A stretch of DNA of 64,000 nucleotides from Halarsenatibacter silvermanii (GCF_900103135.1 NZ_FNGO01000010.1:1-64000); one strand, 5' to 3'; positions 27,491 to 37,397 are shown, counted from the stretch's first letter. Numbers and translations are program-made. Notes: generated by a model not told the origin, from the sequence alone.

Positions 27491-29740
27491 ATGGTCAAAA
27501 TTATCATTTCAGAGTTCGATCACAATATCGGTCCTGGAGATATTGTGGGAGCTTTTATAAATGAATGCGGTATAGATAGCGAGGATATAGGAAAGATAAA
27601 TATTAACGATCATCAGGCCACAGTCGAGCTGGCTGAGGAAGTGGCAGCTCAGGTGGTCAAGAACATGGATGGCAATCAGATCGGGGGAGGAAAGGTTTGT
27701 GTAGACCCTGCCTCGCCTGAAGAAATTCTCTCTCCGGATCTGGTTCAGTATATCAAGAAATTCACCGGATTGGTCGAATTGGAGAGAGAAGAAGAGATGA
27801 AGCAGCATGAACTCGAGATCAAACATCTTTCTGCCCGGGAAAGGGAGAAAAAAGGAAGGGCTATCCTTCATCTGAAGGGCAGAGATGAAGGGACTGCTTT
27901 AGGACAGCGTTCGCTGGTAAAATTTATGCGTCAGCGGCCAGGAGAGAAATTGCCTGAAACTGAAATCACTGTTGGAGATCTGGTCATGCTGAGCAAGAAA
28001 GATCCTCTCGCAGATGACAATCCTACCGGTACTGTTGCTGAGATGACCAATTATTCTTTAACAGTAGTATTTGATGAAAAACCTCAGGGCTTTGTATATG
28101 GCAAAAGTTTGAGAATGGACCTTTATGTCAATGATATAACCTATCAGAGGATGCTCGATGCTGTAGAAAGTCTGGAAAAAGTGGACGGGGCTGCTAAAAG
28201 ACTGCGCGATATTATGATTTTAAATCGTCGTCCGGCCCATACTCTTTCGCAGGCGGTGGAAGTTGAGAGCTGGTTTGACGATGAGCTAGATTCCTCCCAG
28301 AAGGAGGCCGTCAACAGTGCACTTTCCAGCCGCGATTATCATTTGATTCAGGGCCCGCCCGGCACCGGGAAGACTATGACTGCCATAGAAATAATTCAGC
28401 AGGCTGCCCGCAGAGGCGAAAAAGTGCTGGCCACTGCTGACTCCAATGTGGCAGTCGACAATCTGGTTGAAAGGCTGGCCGATACTCCCACGGAAGCCAT
28501 CCGGATCGGTCATCCGGTGAGAGTTTCTCCTCTTCTGAGAGATCATACCCTTGACTATCGAGTGCAGGAGCATGAGGACTATCAGCAGGCACAGGAACTG
28601 AGAAGAAAAGCCGAGAATATAAAGCACAAGCAGGATGATTTGATTCATCCCAGCGGCCGGTATAGACGTGGCATGAGCAACGAGCAGATCAAGGATCTGG
28701 CTCAAAAAGGCCGGGGGTCGAGAGGTGTTTCTCCTGAAAAAATCAAGCAGATGGCCAGATGGCTCGAGCTTCAGGAGGAGATAGATGAGATATATGATGA
28801 GATAAATCGACTGGAAGATAAAGCAGTCGATGAGCTAATAGATTCAGCTGATGTGATATGTGTAACCAATTCAACTGCAGGTTCAGAGTTGATGGAAGAC
28901 AGGAGGTTCGATCTGGTAACTGTAGATGAAGCCACTCAGGCTACTGAACCCGCCACTCTAATTCCTCTGCTCAAAGGTGAGAGGGTGATTTTGATAGGCG
29001 ATCATAAACAGCTGCCGCCCACCGTTAAAAATCAGCAGGCCTCAGAACAGGGGCTTTCCAAATCCTTATTCGAGAGAGTTATTGAAGAGCAGGGCCGTGA
29101 TTTCTGGTCTCTTCTCAAAGTTCAATACCGCATGCATGATAAAATCATGGAATTCTCCAGCAATAAATTTTATAACTGCAAGCTGGAAAGTGATGAGCAG
29201 GTAGCTGATCATACCCTGGCTGATCTGGGGGCAGAGCCCGATGAAACTTCAGGAATTCTCGATGAAGCGTTTATGGCGAATTATCCGGTGGTATTTCTCG
29301 ATACCGCTGATATGGAATCTTACGAAAAAAACCGGGCAGATTCACCCTCTTATTTCAACCCGGTGGAAGCAGAAATGATCACCGATCTGGCCAGCCAGGC
29401 TATGAGTCTGGGTCTGGAGGCGGAAAATATAGGTGTTATTTCTCCATATAAAGATCAGGTCGATGAAATAGATAATCACAATTTGCCCGAGGAGCTGGAG
29501 AGAAAGACAGTTGACGGATTTCAGGGCAGAGAAAAAGAATTGATTCTTCTATCCCTGGTGCGCAGCAATAAAAGAGGTAATATCGGCTTTTTGCGCGATC
29601 TGCGCAGGCTGAATGTTTCCATCACCAGAGCCCGCCGCAAGCTCATAATTGTTGGTGATAGTTCCACTGTGGGAACCCATGAGCTTTATGCGGAGTTAAT
29701 CGATTATATCAGAAAAAGCGGACTATACTATCGCCTGTAG
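27491..29740 (+). CDS. UPF1/IGHMBP2-like SF1 helicase with N-terminal DbpA-type RNA-binding domain
   Basis: The 749-residue protein joins an N-terminal DbpA-like RNA-binding fold (about 1-70; IGPGDIVGAFINECG, DIGKININDHQATVE) to a superfamily 1 helicase of the UPF1/SMUBP2 type. Helicase motifs are Walker A GPPGTGKT (about 288-295), DEATQATE (about 480), GDHKQLPP, QYRMH, VDGFQGREKE and NVSITRARRKL. A charged helical insert of about 100 residues (376-475) follows motif Ia. An in-frame GTG at 27431 would start at the transcription start. ATG 27491 has GTGAGGTG six bases upstream and begins exactly at the DbpA-like domain. An RNA or RNA:DNA substrate is inference. Confidence 0.85.
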   Translation: MVKIIISEFDHNIGPGDIVGAFINECGIDSEDIGKININDHQATVELAEEVAAQVVKNMDGNQIGGGKVCVDPASPEEILSPDLVQYIKKFTGLVELEREEEMKQHELEIKHLSAREREKKGRAILHLKGRDEGTALGQRSLVKFMRQRPGEKLPETEITVGDLVMLSKKDPLADDNPTGTVAEMTNYSLTVVFDEKPQGFVYGKSLRMDLYVNDITYQRMLDAVESLEKVDGAAKRLRDIMILNRRPAHTLSQAVEVESWFDDELDSSQKEAVNSALSSRDYHLIQGPPGTGKTMTAIEIIQQAARRGEKVLATADSNVAVDNLVERLADTPTEAIRIGHPVRVSPLLRDHTLDYRVQEHEDYQQAQELRRKAENIKHKQDDLIHPSGRYRRGMSNEQIKDLAQKGRGSRGVSPEKIKQMARWLELQEEIDEIYDEINRLEDKAVDELIDSADVICVTNSTAGSELMEDRRFDLVTVDEATQATEPATLIPLLKGERVILIGDHKQLPPTVKNQQASEQGLSKSLFERVIEEQGRDFWSLLKVQYRMHDKIMEFSSNKFYNCKLESDEQVADHTLADLGAEPDETSGILDEAFMANYPVVFLDTADMESYEKNRADSPSYFNPVEAEMITDLASQAMSLGLEAENIGVISPYKDQVDEIDNHNLPEELERKTVDGFQGREKELILLSLVRSNKRGNIGFLRDLRRLNVSITRARRKLIIVGDSSTVGTHELYAELIDYIRKSGLYYRL

Positions 29741-29790
29741 ATCTTTGCCGAGATAATAAGCCAGGCCTGCCATTAACAGGTATTATTTGC

Positions 29791-29845
29791 AATAATCCCC
29801 GGGCAGATTCCGTTCAGCCCGGGATTATTGACATTTTTATTTTTC
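29791..29845 (+). terminator. Rho-independent terminator after the helicase
   Basis: AATAATCCCCGGGC (29791-29804) pairs with GCCCGGGATTATT (29817-29829), with one bulged C. A T-rich tail (29834-29844) follows. The tail merges with the -35 of the next promoter. Confidence 0.8.
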
Positions 29846-29856
29846 TGTAATATACT
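29828..29856 (+). promoter_or_regulatory. SigA promoter of the mazEF operon
   Basis: Consensus -35 TTGACA (29828-29833), a 17-base spacer and -10 TATACT (29851-29856). The -35 overlaps the last bases of the helicase terminator stem. Transcription should start near 29863 and cover the microprotein gene, mazE and mazF. Confidence 0.85.
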
Positions 29857-29969
29857 TTATTGTGTGGTGTGTTTTATCATCATGCAGCTGCTGCCGGAGA
29901 AGATCCTCAGAGTTAAAATCATTAAGCCCGACACGAGTAGACAGAAAAAATTAATTTGGAGGGGAAAAC

Positions 29970-30122
29970 ATGGATGACTTTCTGAGGAATAAAAGTAATT
30001 TATCCGAGGAAGAAAGGCGGCATATTGCCCGGAGGATGATAGAAGGCTATAAGAAGATGGGGCCGCTAAACCGTGAACTGGCTTCCCGAAATGCCAACAA
30101 TTTAGATCAGCTATCGGATTGA
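29970..30122 (+). CDS. 50-residue antitoxin-tail-like microprotein
   Basis: This small gene has TTGGAGGGG 8 bases before its ATG and is the first gene after the mazEF promoter. The 50-residue product is strongly charged and probably one long helix. Its middle, IARRMIEGYKKMGPLNRELA, matches the pattern of the C-terminal, toxin-contacting part of the adjacent Maz[21 protein letters not shown] (GYK-x-M, L-N, L-A in register), but it has no ribbon-helix-helix DNA-binding part. It could be a second antitoxin, a toxin-binding modulator, or a relic of a duplicated mazE. I know of no named family for it. Confidence 0.75.
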   Translation: MDDFLRNKSNLSEEERRHIARRMIEGYKKMGPLNRELASRNANNLDQLSD

Positions 30123-30185
30123 TATCCAATATTTACTGCTAAAGCTTTTAATTCTTAGTTTTTGAGGCAGCGAGGTGATATAAAA

Positions 30186-30464
30186 GTGGGGAAAAAGGAA
30201 TGGTGTCGGGTTAAGCTTCCCAGCAACCTGCTGCAGGAGATGGAGGGCTATGTTACATCTGGAGAAGAGAGCGATATTGACGAGTTTTTCTGTCAGGCCC
30301 TCAAAATGTACCTGGCTCATCTAAAGAAAGATGAAATAAAACGAAAACTAAAGTCCGGTTATAAAGAGATGAGCGAGTTGAACGAACAGCTGGCCGATGA
30401 GGGCCTACCCTCTTCCTGCCGGACAATCACATTTTATGAAGAAAAATTATCGGAGTGTGAATAA
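30186..30464 (+). CDS. mazE: MazE/EndoAI-type antitoxin, ribbon-helix-helix
   Basis: The 92-residue protein has an N-terminal ribbon-helix-helix segment ([18 protein letters not shown] and [17 protein letters not shown]) and a C-terminal toxin-binding tail with [18 protein letters not shown]. This is the EndoAI layout of Gram-positive bacteria. It starts at GTG 30186 with CGAGGTGAT upstream; an in-frame TTG at 30162 is less likely. Its TAA overlaps the mazF ATG by one base. It is expected to neutralise MazF and to repress the operon together with it. Confidence 0.88.
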   Translation: MGKKEWCRVKLPSNLLQEMEGYVTSGEESDIDEFFCQALKMYLAHLKKDEIKRKLKSGYKEMSELNEQLADEGLPSSCRTITFYEEKLSECE

Positions 30465-30814
30465 TGGAAATATTAAGAGGTGATGTTTTCTATGCCAATC
30501 TGAACCCGGTGGTGGGTTCAGAGCAGGGCGGCACCCGCCCTGTTCTGATCATTCAAAATGATATCGGGAACAGGTACAGTCCCACAGTAATAGTGGCAGC
30601 TATAACCTCGCGCATCAAAAAGGGCAAGCTGCCCACCCATGTAGAAATTGGGGCCGAAGACAGCGAGCTGGACCGGGATTCGGTAATACTTCTTGAGCAG
30701 ATTAGAACTCTGGACAAAAAGAGGCTTGAGCGGAGAATAACTCATCTGAGCTCTGACATAATTGAAGAGGTTAATCGATCTCTGGAAATCAGTCTGGGAC
30801 TTATAGAGCTTTAA
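30464..30814 (+). CDS. mazF: MazF/EndoA mRNA interferase toxin
   Basis: MazF (116 residues) is a sequence-specific endoribonuclease that cleaves mRNA when free of antitoxin. It shows [29 protein letters not shown] (family opening, about 5-33), [16 protein letters not shown] with the conserved arginine and threonine region, and the [17 protein letters not shown] block. Length is typical of EndoA. The close fit to chromosomal EndoA suggests a resident stress module rather than recent transfer. A terminator follows. Confidence 0.93.
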   Translation: MEILRGDVFYANLNPVVGSEQGGTRPVLIIQNDIGNRYSPTVIVAAITSRIKKGKLPTHVEIGAEDSELDRDSVILLEQIRTLDKKRLERRITHLSSDIIEEVNRSLEISLGLIEL

Positions 30815-30836
30815 TCCTACATACATAACTTTTGAC

Positions 30837-30870
30837 TCCCCCTCTTTTATTTAAGGGGGATTATTTTATT
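30837..30870 (+). terminator. Rho-independent terminator after mazF
   Basis: TCCCCCT (30837-30843) pairs with AGGGGGA (30854-30860) around a 10-base loop, followed by TTATTTTATT. It separates the toxin-antitoxin operon from tsaE. Confidence 0.75.
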
Positions 30871-30933
30871 CAGTCCGGGAAGGGTGGTGAAAAGCATCTG
30901 CCAGGTCGTGAATTTTTTGGCAGGATGCAGATA

Positions 30934-31440
30934 ATGATCAAGTTTACTACTATATCCCGGCAGGAAACGGAGAGAGCCGGGAAAAAACTGGGTGAATGCC
31001 TTGGTGAGAAATTTAGAAAAGAAGAACTGCTTGAGGGCATGACCATATTATTAAAAGGTGAGCTGGGTGCCGGTAAAACAACTTACATCAGAGGAGTAAT
31101 AAGGGCTGTTATACCGGGAGAGAGGGTTACCTCTCCCAGCTACACCCTCATAAATGAGTATACTTCCAGTCTCCTCAGTTTTGTGCATGCCGATTTGTAC
31201 AGGCTTCAACAGCAGGAAGAAGCCGAGCATATCGGGCTCTTTGAATACCCGCACCGCCGCAGTGTACTGCTGGTGGAGTGGCCAGAGCGAATTTCAATAG
31301 ATTGGGGAAATTATCTGGAGATTGAAATTAACAGGGGAAGACAGGAAAGAAAACGCATTCTGAAGATAAGAGCTGCAGGAAAAAGAGAAAAAAATCTGCT
31401 GGAGGAGTTGAACGGAATATATGAATGTGGCCGGGATTGA
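30934..31440 (+). CDS. tsaE: tRNA t6A biosynthesis ATPase TsaE
   Basis: TsaE (168 residues) is the ATPase that drives turnover of the TsaBDE complex, which makes N6-threonylcarbamoyladenosine at tRNA position 37. Walker A is GELGAGKTT at 42-50, followed by SPSYTLINEY and the HADLYRL and LVEWPERI blocks. The reading frame extends upstream to 30832, but the family N-terminus (MIKFTTISRQETERAGK) and AGGA eight bases upstream support ATG 30934. It overlaps tsaB by 20 bases. Confidence 0.93.
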   Translation: MIKFTTISRQETERAGKKLGECLGEKFRKEELLEGMTILLKGELGAGKTTYIRGVIRAVIPGERVTSPSYTLINEYTSSLLSFVHADLYRLQQQEEAEHIGLFEYPHRRSVLLVEWPERISIDWGNYLEIEINRGRQERKRILKIRAAGKREKNLLEELNGIYECGRD

Positions 31441-32146
31441 TACTGCGAGCGATATCCTCGGTCTGGGATTCTGCCGGGATAATAAAATTATGGGAGAGAT
31501 TAATATCAGACTCGACCAGAGTCATAATCAAAGGCTTCTGCCTCTTTTTGATGTCTTAATGGGAGAGGTTGGATGCCGTCTTTCCGATCTGGATGGCATA
31601 GCTGTTGTGACAGGTCCGGGCTCTTTTACCGGGCTGAGAATATCACTCAGCACAGTTAAAGCTTTCAGCATCTCTCAAGATCTATCACTTTTGGAGGTTT
31701 CAAGCCTGGAGCTTTTAATAGCAGACAGACTCAATCAGCCTGGTTTCTGGCTGCCTGCTTATGATGCCCGTGGAGACAGAATTTATACTGCTATATTTTC
31801 CGGCGGAAAAGAGCTGACCGATAAGAAAGCAAGAGTTCTGGAAGATCAGGCTGTAGCTCTGGCAGAACTGCCCGAGTTATTAAAAGAAGAACTGCCTGAG
31901 AAATTCAGGCTGACAATCACCGGGCCGGCTGTGAACAGATATATTGAGCAATTCAGAGAGGTAAAGGCAAATTTACCAGGAGAGATTGTGCTCGATAAAA
32001 GATATACCGCCCGTCCTGCTGGAGGGAGGCTGGCCCGATTGGGTGTTGATTTTTTGGAAAAAAACATGAGAATAGTCGGACCGGATGAGCTCCAACCCCG
32101 GTATTTAAAGAAACCTCAGGCCGAAATAGATCACGAGAAAAACTGA
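31421..32146 (+). CDS. tsaB: tRNA t6A biosynthesis protein TsaB
   Basis: TsaB (241 residues) is the catalytically inactive, scaffolding paralogue of TsaD. It shows the ASKHA-fold opening VAGIDTASDILGLGF, the VTGPGSFTGLRISLSTVKA signature at about 64-82 and a YDARGDRIYTAIF segment. Its C-terminal LQPRYLKKPQAE is typical. The start lies within tsaE and the stop 15 bases before rimI. Confidence 0.94.
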   Translation: MNVAGIDTASDILGLGFCRDNKIMGEINIRLDQSHNQRLLPLFDVLMGEVGCRLSDLDGIAVVTGPGSFTGLRISLSTVKAFSISQDLSLLEVSSLELLIADRLNQPGFWLPAYDARGDRIYTAIFSGGKELTDKKARVLEDQAVALAELPELLKEELPEKFRLTITGPAVNRYIEQFREVKANLPGEIVLDKRYTARPAGGRLARLGVDFLEKNMRIVGPDELQPRYLKKPQAEIDHEKN

Positions 32147-32161
32147 TAGAGGTGCCATGAT

Positions 32162-32650
32162 ATGGCCGTAAATTATGGGCGAGATTTCGATAAAAATAAC
32201 TTTGAATTCAGGCCAATGATGCCGAAGGATGTTGAGAGGGTCGGCTGTCTGGAGCGAAAAGTGTTTACCCGCCCCTGGCCTGAAAGAGCTTTTTTAAACG
32301 ACATACTTTCAGACAGGCCGGTCTTTTATCGGGTTTGTTATGGGGAAGGCGGTCTTATTGGGTATCTGGGGGCTCATATAGAAGATGAAAAAATGCACAT
32401 TGTTAATATGGCCGTTGAACCGTCCTGGCAGAGATGTGGAATAGGCGGCGAGCTTTTAAAAAGGGCTCTGGATTTTGCCCAAAAAAACTCAATTGCGGAA
32501 ATATATCTGGAGGTTAGAAGGTCAAATCAAGCGGCCATAAGCCTTTATAAAAAATACGGTTTTGAAGAGGATTCTATCCGCCGCAATTATTATGTACGCA
32601 GCGGAGAGGACGCTATAATAATGGTGAAGGGAATGACAGATAATGAATGA
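32162..32650 (+). CDS. rimI: Ribosomal-protein-alanine N-acetyltransferase RimI-like
   Basis: This GNAT acetyltransferase (162 residues) is placed as RimI, which acetylates the N-terminus of ribosomal protein S18, from sequence and context between tsaB and tsaD. The acetyl-CoA site is VEPSWQRCGIGGELLKRAL at about 82-100, and the C-terminal motif is LEVRRSNQAAISLYKKYGFEE. About 15 extra residues precede the usual FEFRPM start. Other N-acetyltransferase substrates cannot be excluded. Confidence 0.85.
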   Translation: MAVNYGRDFDKNNFEFRPMMPKDVERVGCLERKVFTRPWPERAFLNDILSDRPVFYRVCYGEGGLIGYLGAHIEDEKMHIVNMAVEPSWQRCGIGGELLKRALDFAQKNSIAEIYLEVRRSNQAAISLYKKYGFEEDSIRRNYYVRSGEDAIIMVKGMTDNE

Positions 32651-33755
32651 TTATATCGAGATGAGCGAAAAATACAACCGAAGAAAAAGCTTTAAAGAGC
32701 GAGCTGAAGCGAACAGGGAGAAGAGATTATCTGAGAATGAAGCGGAATTTATTCTGGCTTTAGAGACCTCCTGTGATGAAACTTCAGCAGCAGTTATCAC
32801 CTCCCGGGATGGTCGGCCAGAAATTATTTCTCACGAGGTTGCCTCACAGATAGAAGCTCACCAAAAATTTGGTGGAGTTGTTCCGGAAATAGCTTCGCGC
32901 AGGCATCTGGAGCTGATCAGGCCGATGATTGATTCGACACTCGAGCAGGCAGGGGTTGATTCAACACAGCTCACAGCGACAGCAGCTACCAGAGGGCCGG
33001 GACTGGTCGGAGCTCTGCTGGTCGGTTTTGCCGCCGGGAAAGCACTGGCTTATGCTGAGAAAATTCCTTTTTTGGGTGTAAATCATATTGCCGGCCATAT
33101 ATTCGCCAATTTTTTGGTTCATGAAGATATTGAATTGCCCTTTCTATGTTTGACAGTCTCTGGCGGACACACTGATCTTATTTATTTTTCCAGAATGATC
33201 GAATACGAGATTTTGGGCAGGACCAGGGATGACGCCGCGGGGGAAGCTTTCGACAAAATTTCCCGGCGTCTGGAACTGGGTTATCCCGGCGGTCCAGCCA
33301 TCGAGAAAAAGGCCCGGGAGGGAAATCCAAACGCGGTGGAACTGCCCCGGGCGTTGAGCGAAAGCGAGACTTATGATTTTAGTTTTAGCGGGCTCAAAAC
33401 CGCAGTGATCAATTATATTCACAATCAGCAGCAGAAAGGCAATGAAATTGACACCGCTGATCTGTCAGCATCTTTTCAAAGGGCTGTGATTGAAAGCCTT
33501 TTGCCCCAGGTTGAAAGAGCCATTAAAAATTTTGAACCTGAAGCTTTGCTGCTTGCCGGAGGAGTGTCGGCCAATTCACTGCTGCGCAGTCGATTTGAAA
33601 GCCTGACCGAGAAACATGAACTCTCTCTTTATCTGCCACCTCTGGATTTGTGCACCGATAATGCCGCCATGATCGGGGCAGCAGCCTATTATCAGCTTGC
33701 TGCCGGCCATTCACATGATCTGGGGCTGGATGTACGGGCTAACCTATCGCTTTAA
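32643..33755 (+). CDS. tsaD: tRNA N6-adenosine threonylcarbamoyltransferase TsaD
   Basis: TsaD (370 residues) transfers the threonylcarbamoyl group to A37 of ANN-decoding tRNAs. The family opening LALETSCDETSAAV begins only at about residue 38. The metal-binding NHIAGHIFAN is at about 146-155, and SGGHTDL, AGEAFDKISRRL, FSFSGLKTAV and DNAAMIGAAA follow. The first 35 residues form a charged extension absent from most relatives; an internal start after it has no good ribosome-binding site. It overlaps rimI by 8 bases. tsaC is not in the window. Confidence 0.93.
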   Translation: MNDYIEMSEKYNRRKSFKERAEANREKRLSENEAEFILALETSCDETSAAVITSRDGRPEIISHEVASQIEAHQKFGGVVPEIASRRHLELIRPMIDSTLEQAGVDSTQLTATAATRGPGLVGALLVGFAAGKALAYAEKIPFLGVNHIAGHIFANFLVHEDIELPFLCLTVSGGHTDLIYFSRMIEYEILGRTRDDAAGEAFDKISRRLELGYPGGPAIEKKAREGNPNAVELPRALSESETYDFSFSGLKTAVINYIHNQQQKGNEIDTADLSASFQRAVIESLLPQVERAIKNFEPEALLLAGGVSANSLLRSRFESLTEKHELSLYLPPLDLCTDNAAMIGAAAYYQLAAGHSHDLGLDVRANLSL

Positions 33756-33789
33756 AAACCTGTCAGCAGTTGCGGGAGGAATTTAAAAT

Positions 33790-35190
33790 ATGAAGCAGGG
33801 CCTATACCTGGAATTTCTTTATCGCAGTGTTCAGGAGCAAAATATTCTGCCCCTGACTTCTAACTGCCCTCTTGACTGTTATTTTTGCAGCCACAAATTT
33901 CAACCTTCCGAAGTTAAAACTCTTTCTCCGGGCCATATTGATAGGGATAGAATATTAGATCTCAGCGAATTTTTGGATGGTTCTCATCGGATAATCATAG
34001 GCGAATCTGCTTCCCGCATCGAAGAAGGAGAGCCTTTCTGTCATCCTGGCTGGCGGGAAGTGATTGCCCACCTAAGAAGTAAATTCCCCAAAACACCTAT
34101 CAACATAACAACTTCGGGTGTGCTTTTGAAAAGAGAAGATATAGAATATCTGGCCCGAATGCGCCCTCTCAAACTTTGTATTTCTCTCAATTTTATTTCC
34201 TCTGATTTGAGAGCTGATTATTTAAGGGATGGAGGATTTCGCAGTATCGAAGCTGTTTTACATGATTTAAACCAAATTAATCTCCCCTGCACGGGAAGCC
34301 TGGTCGCTCTGCCCAAACTGGCGGGCTGGAAAGAACTTAAAAGATCTCTGGAAATCATGGATAGAACTTCCTGTATCCAGCATGTGAGAATTTTCCGTCC
34401 TGGTTATACGAGCAGGATTAAAAGTGATAAAGCTGAAAAGCTGGATTTTAAACCCGAGTCGTTCATGAAGAAACTGGAAAGCTGGCGTGGGGAGTTTACA
34501 ACTCCTATAATTTTTGAACCCCGGCCGGTCTATGATCTTCAGGCCAGAATTGTCGGGGTGAAATTTGACAGCCCTGCGGCCACAATCGGCCTCAAAAGAG
34601 GAGATATTATTGAATCGGTAGCCGAAAACCAACCATTTTCACGGGTTGAGGCCTTTTCATTATTGAAGAATCATCTGCGCCGGCAGGAAACTTTTGAGCT
34701 TGAAATCAAAAGGAACGTTCACGGCGAAAATGAAATTCTGCAGAAAAAGGTAAAACCCGGAGAAGTAAATCCCGATTCATTTCAATATGAAGAAGTAGGG
34801 CCGGGGGTGATAATGGCCCGTGATATATCTCCGGCCTATTTTTGCGAAATAAAAAGATATTCCCGTGAAAACAGTCTGCATCTGCTGATAACTGCTCCGG
34901 CTGCCAAAACCCGCATAAGACTGCTGAAAAATAAGTTAAATGAGGAAACAGGAGAGAGTACAGATTACAAAATGATGACGGTCAGGCCGCAATTTTTTGG
35001 AGGAAATATTGAGGCTGCTGGGCTGCTTGTTATTAGCGATGTCTTGAAAAATAAGGAAAAAATTTGTCGGTTTTCTCCTGATTCTATATTTTTATCTGAC
35101 AGCATGTTTGATCACCGGGGGGAAGATCTGCTGGGGGAACATCGCGGAGAACTGGAGAGAAGACTCCCGGCCCCGGTTTACTTCATATGA
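33790..35190 (+). CDS. Radical SAM / PDZ / DUF512-like protein
   Basis: The 466-residue protein has an N-terminal radical SAM core with C26-x3-C30-x2-C33 (SNCPLDCYFCS). A PDZ-like segment follows at about 250-320 (VGVKFDSPAATIGLKRGDIIES). The C-terminus at about 395-466 is reminiscent of DUF512 (PQFFGGNIEAAGLLVISDVL, DSIFLSDSMFDHRGEDLL). Usual DUF512 proteins carry PDZ first, then radical SAM, then DUF512, so the order here is different. GGGAGGAA lies upstream, 34 bases after tsaD. The substrate is unknown. The cysteine motif is certain; the PDZ and DUF512 labels are by eye. Confidence 0.7.
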   Translation: MKQGLYLEFLYRSVQEQNILPLTSNCPLDCYFCSHKFQPSEVKTLSPGHIDRDRILDLSEFLDGSHRIIIGESASRIEEGEPFCHPGWREVIAHLRSKFPKTPINITTSGVLLKREDIEYLARMRPLKLCISLNFISSDLRADYLRDGGFRSIEAVLHDLNQINLPCTGSLVALPKLAGWKELKRSLEIMDRTSCIQHVRIFRPGYTSRIKSDKAEKLDFKPESFMKKLESWRGEFTTPIIFEPRPVYDLQARIVGVKFDSPAATIGLKRGDIIESVAENQPFSRVEAFSLLKNHLRRQETFELEIKRNVHGENEILQKKVKPGEVNPDSFQYEEVGPGVIMARDISPAYFCEIKRYSRENSLHLLITAPAAKTRIRLLKNKLNEETGESTDYKMMTVRPQFFGGNIEAAGLLVISDVLKNKEKICRFSPDSIFLSDSMFDHRGEDLLGEHRGELERRLPAPVYFI

Positions 35191-35291
35191 TCTTAAATAA
35201 GCATTTGAAAGTTTGTGGGCGAATAGTCGAGTAATATGGAGTAATTGGCATACAAACACTTTTGATAACTAATAATCTCTATAATTAACCC

Positions 35292-35320
35292 TTGATTTAT
35301 ATTAATAACTCCATTATTAT
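35292..35320 (+). promoter_or_regulatory. SigA promoter of groESL
   Basis: TTGATT (35292-35297), a 17-base spacer and TATTAT (35315-35320). Transcription would start near 35327, a few bases before the CIRCE operator. The surrounding 35191-35431 is otherwise AT-rich without an ORF. Confidence 0.65.
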
Positions 35321-35334
35321 ATAAAATGGATTTG

Positions 35335-35361
35335 TTAGCACTCGATCTGGATGAGTGCTAA
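35335..35361 (+). promoter_or_regulatory. CIRCE operator (HrcA-binding site)
   Basis: A perfect 9-bp inverted repeat TTAGCACTC-N9-GAGTGCTAA at 35335-35343 and 35353-35361, the exact consensus bound by the heat-shock repressor HrcA. It lies in the groES leader, so groESL should be HrcA-controlled. hrcA itself is not in the window. Confidence 0.97.
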
Positions 35362-35431
35362 TAAAAGCTAGAGTAGTCAAGTGTGCCAGTAATTGCTGGT
35401 AGCAATAAAATATTAAAGGGGGTATATGCTA

Positions 35432-35713
35432 ATGAGATTGAGACCGTTAAGCGATCGAGTTGCAGTAAAATATGAAGAACCAGAAGAAGAGACCACCGAA
35501 AGCGGCATCGTTCTGCCCGACACAGCTAAAGAAGAGAAGCCGCAGCAGGGTCAGGTAGTTGCCAAAGGAGAGGGATGCGACGCCGAGGATACACCTACAG
35601 TAGAGATCGGCGATACAGTTGTATTCGACAAATTCGCTGGAACCGAAGTTAATGTTGACGACGCAGAATACGTTATTTTGAGTCTGGAAGACGTACTGGC
35701 AGTAATTGAATAA
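35432..35713 (+). CDS. groES: Co-chaperonin GroES
   Basis: GroES (93 residues) forms the lid of the GroEL folding chamber. It has RLRPLSDRVAVKYEEPEEETTESGIVLPD, with the mobile loop (about 15-33), and the terminal YVILSLEDVLAVIE. Two ATGs occur at 35426 and 35432; the second is 9 bases after AAAGGGGG and gives the usual MRLRPLSDRV. The protein is markedly acidic. It is followed by groEL after 22 bases. Confidence 0.96.
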   Translation: MRLRPLSDRVAVKYEEPEEETTESGIVLPDTAKEEKPQQGQVVAKGEGCDAEDTPTVEIGDTVVFDKFAGTEVNVDDAEYVILSLEDVLAVIE

Positions 35714-35723
35714 AAAAATTTAA

Positions 35724-37397
<1,674 letters not shown>

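Noticed and set aside
30898-30923. CTGCCA/TGGCAG hairpin just before tsaE
   Set aside because: It has only 6 base pairs with a 14-base loop; no regulatory role can be supported.
35191-35291. Possible gene in the AT-rich gap before the groESL promoter
   Set aside because: No frame with a ribosome-binding site or recognisable motif.
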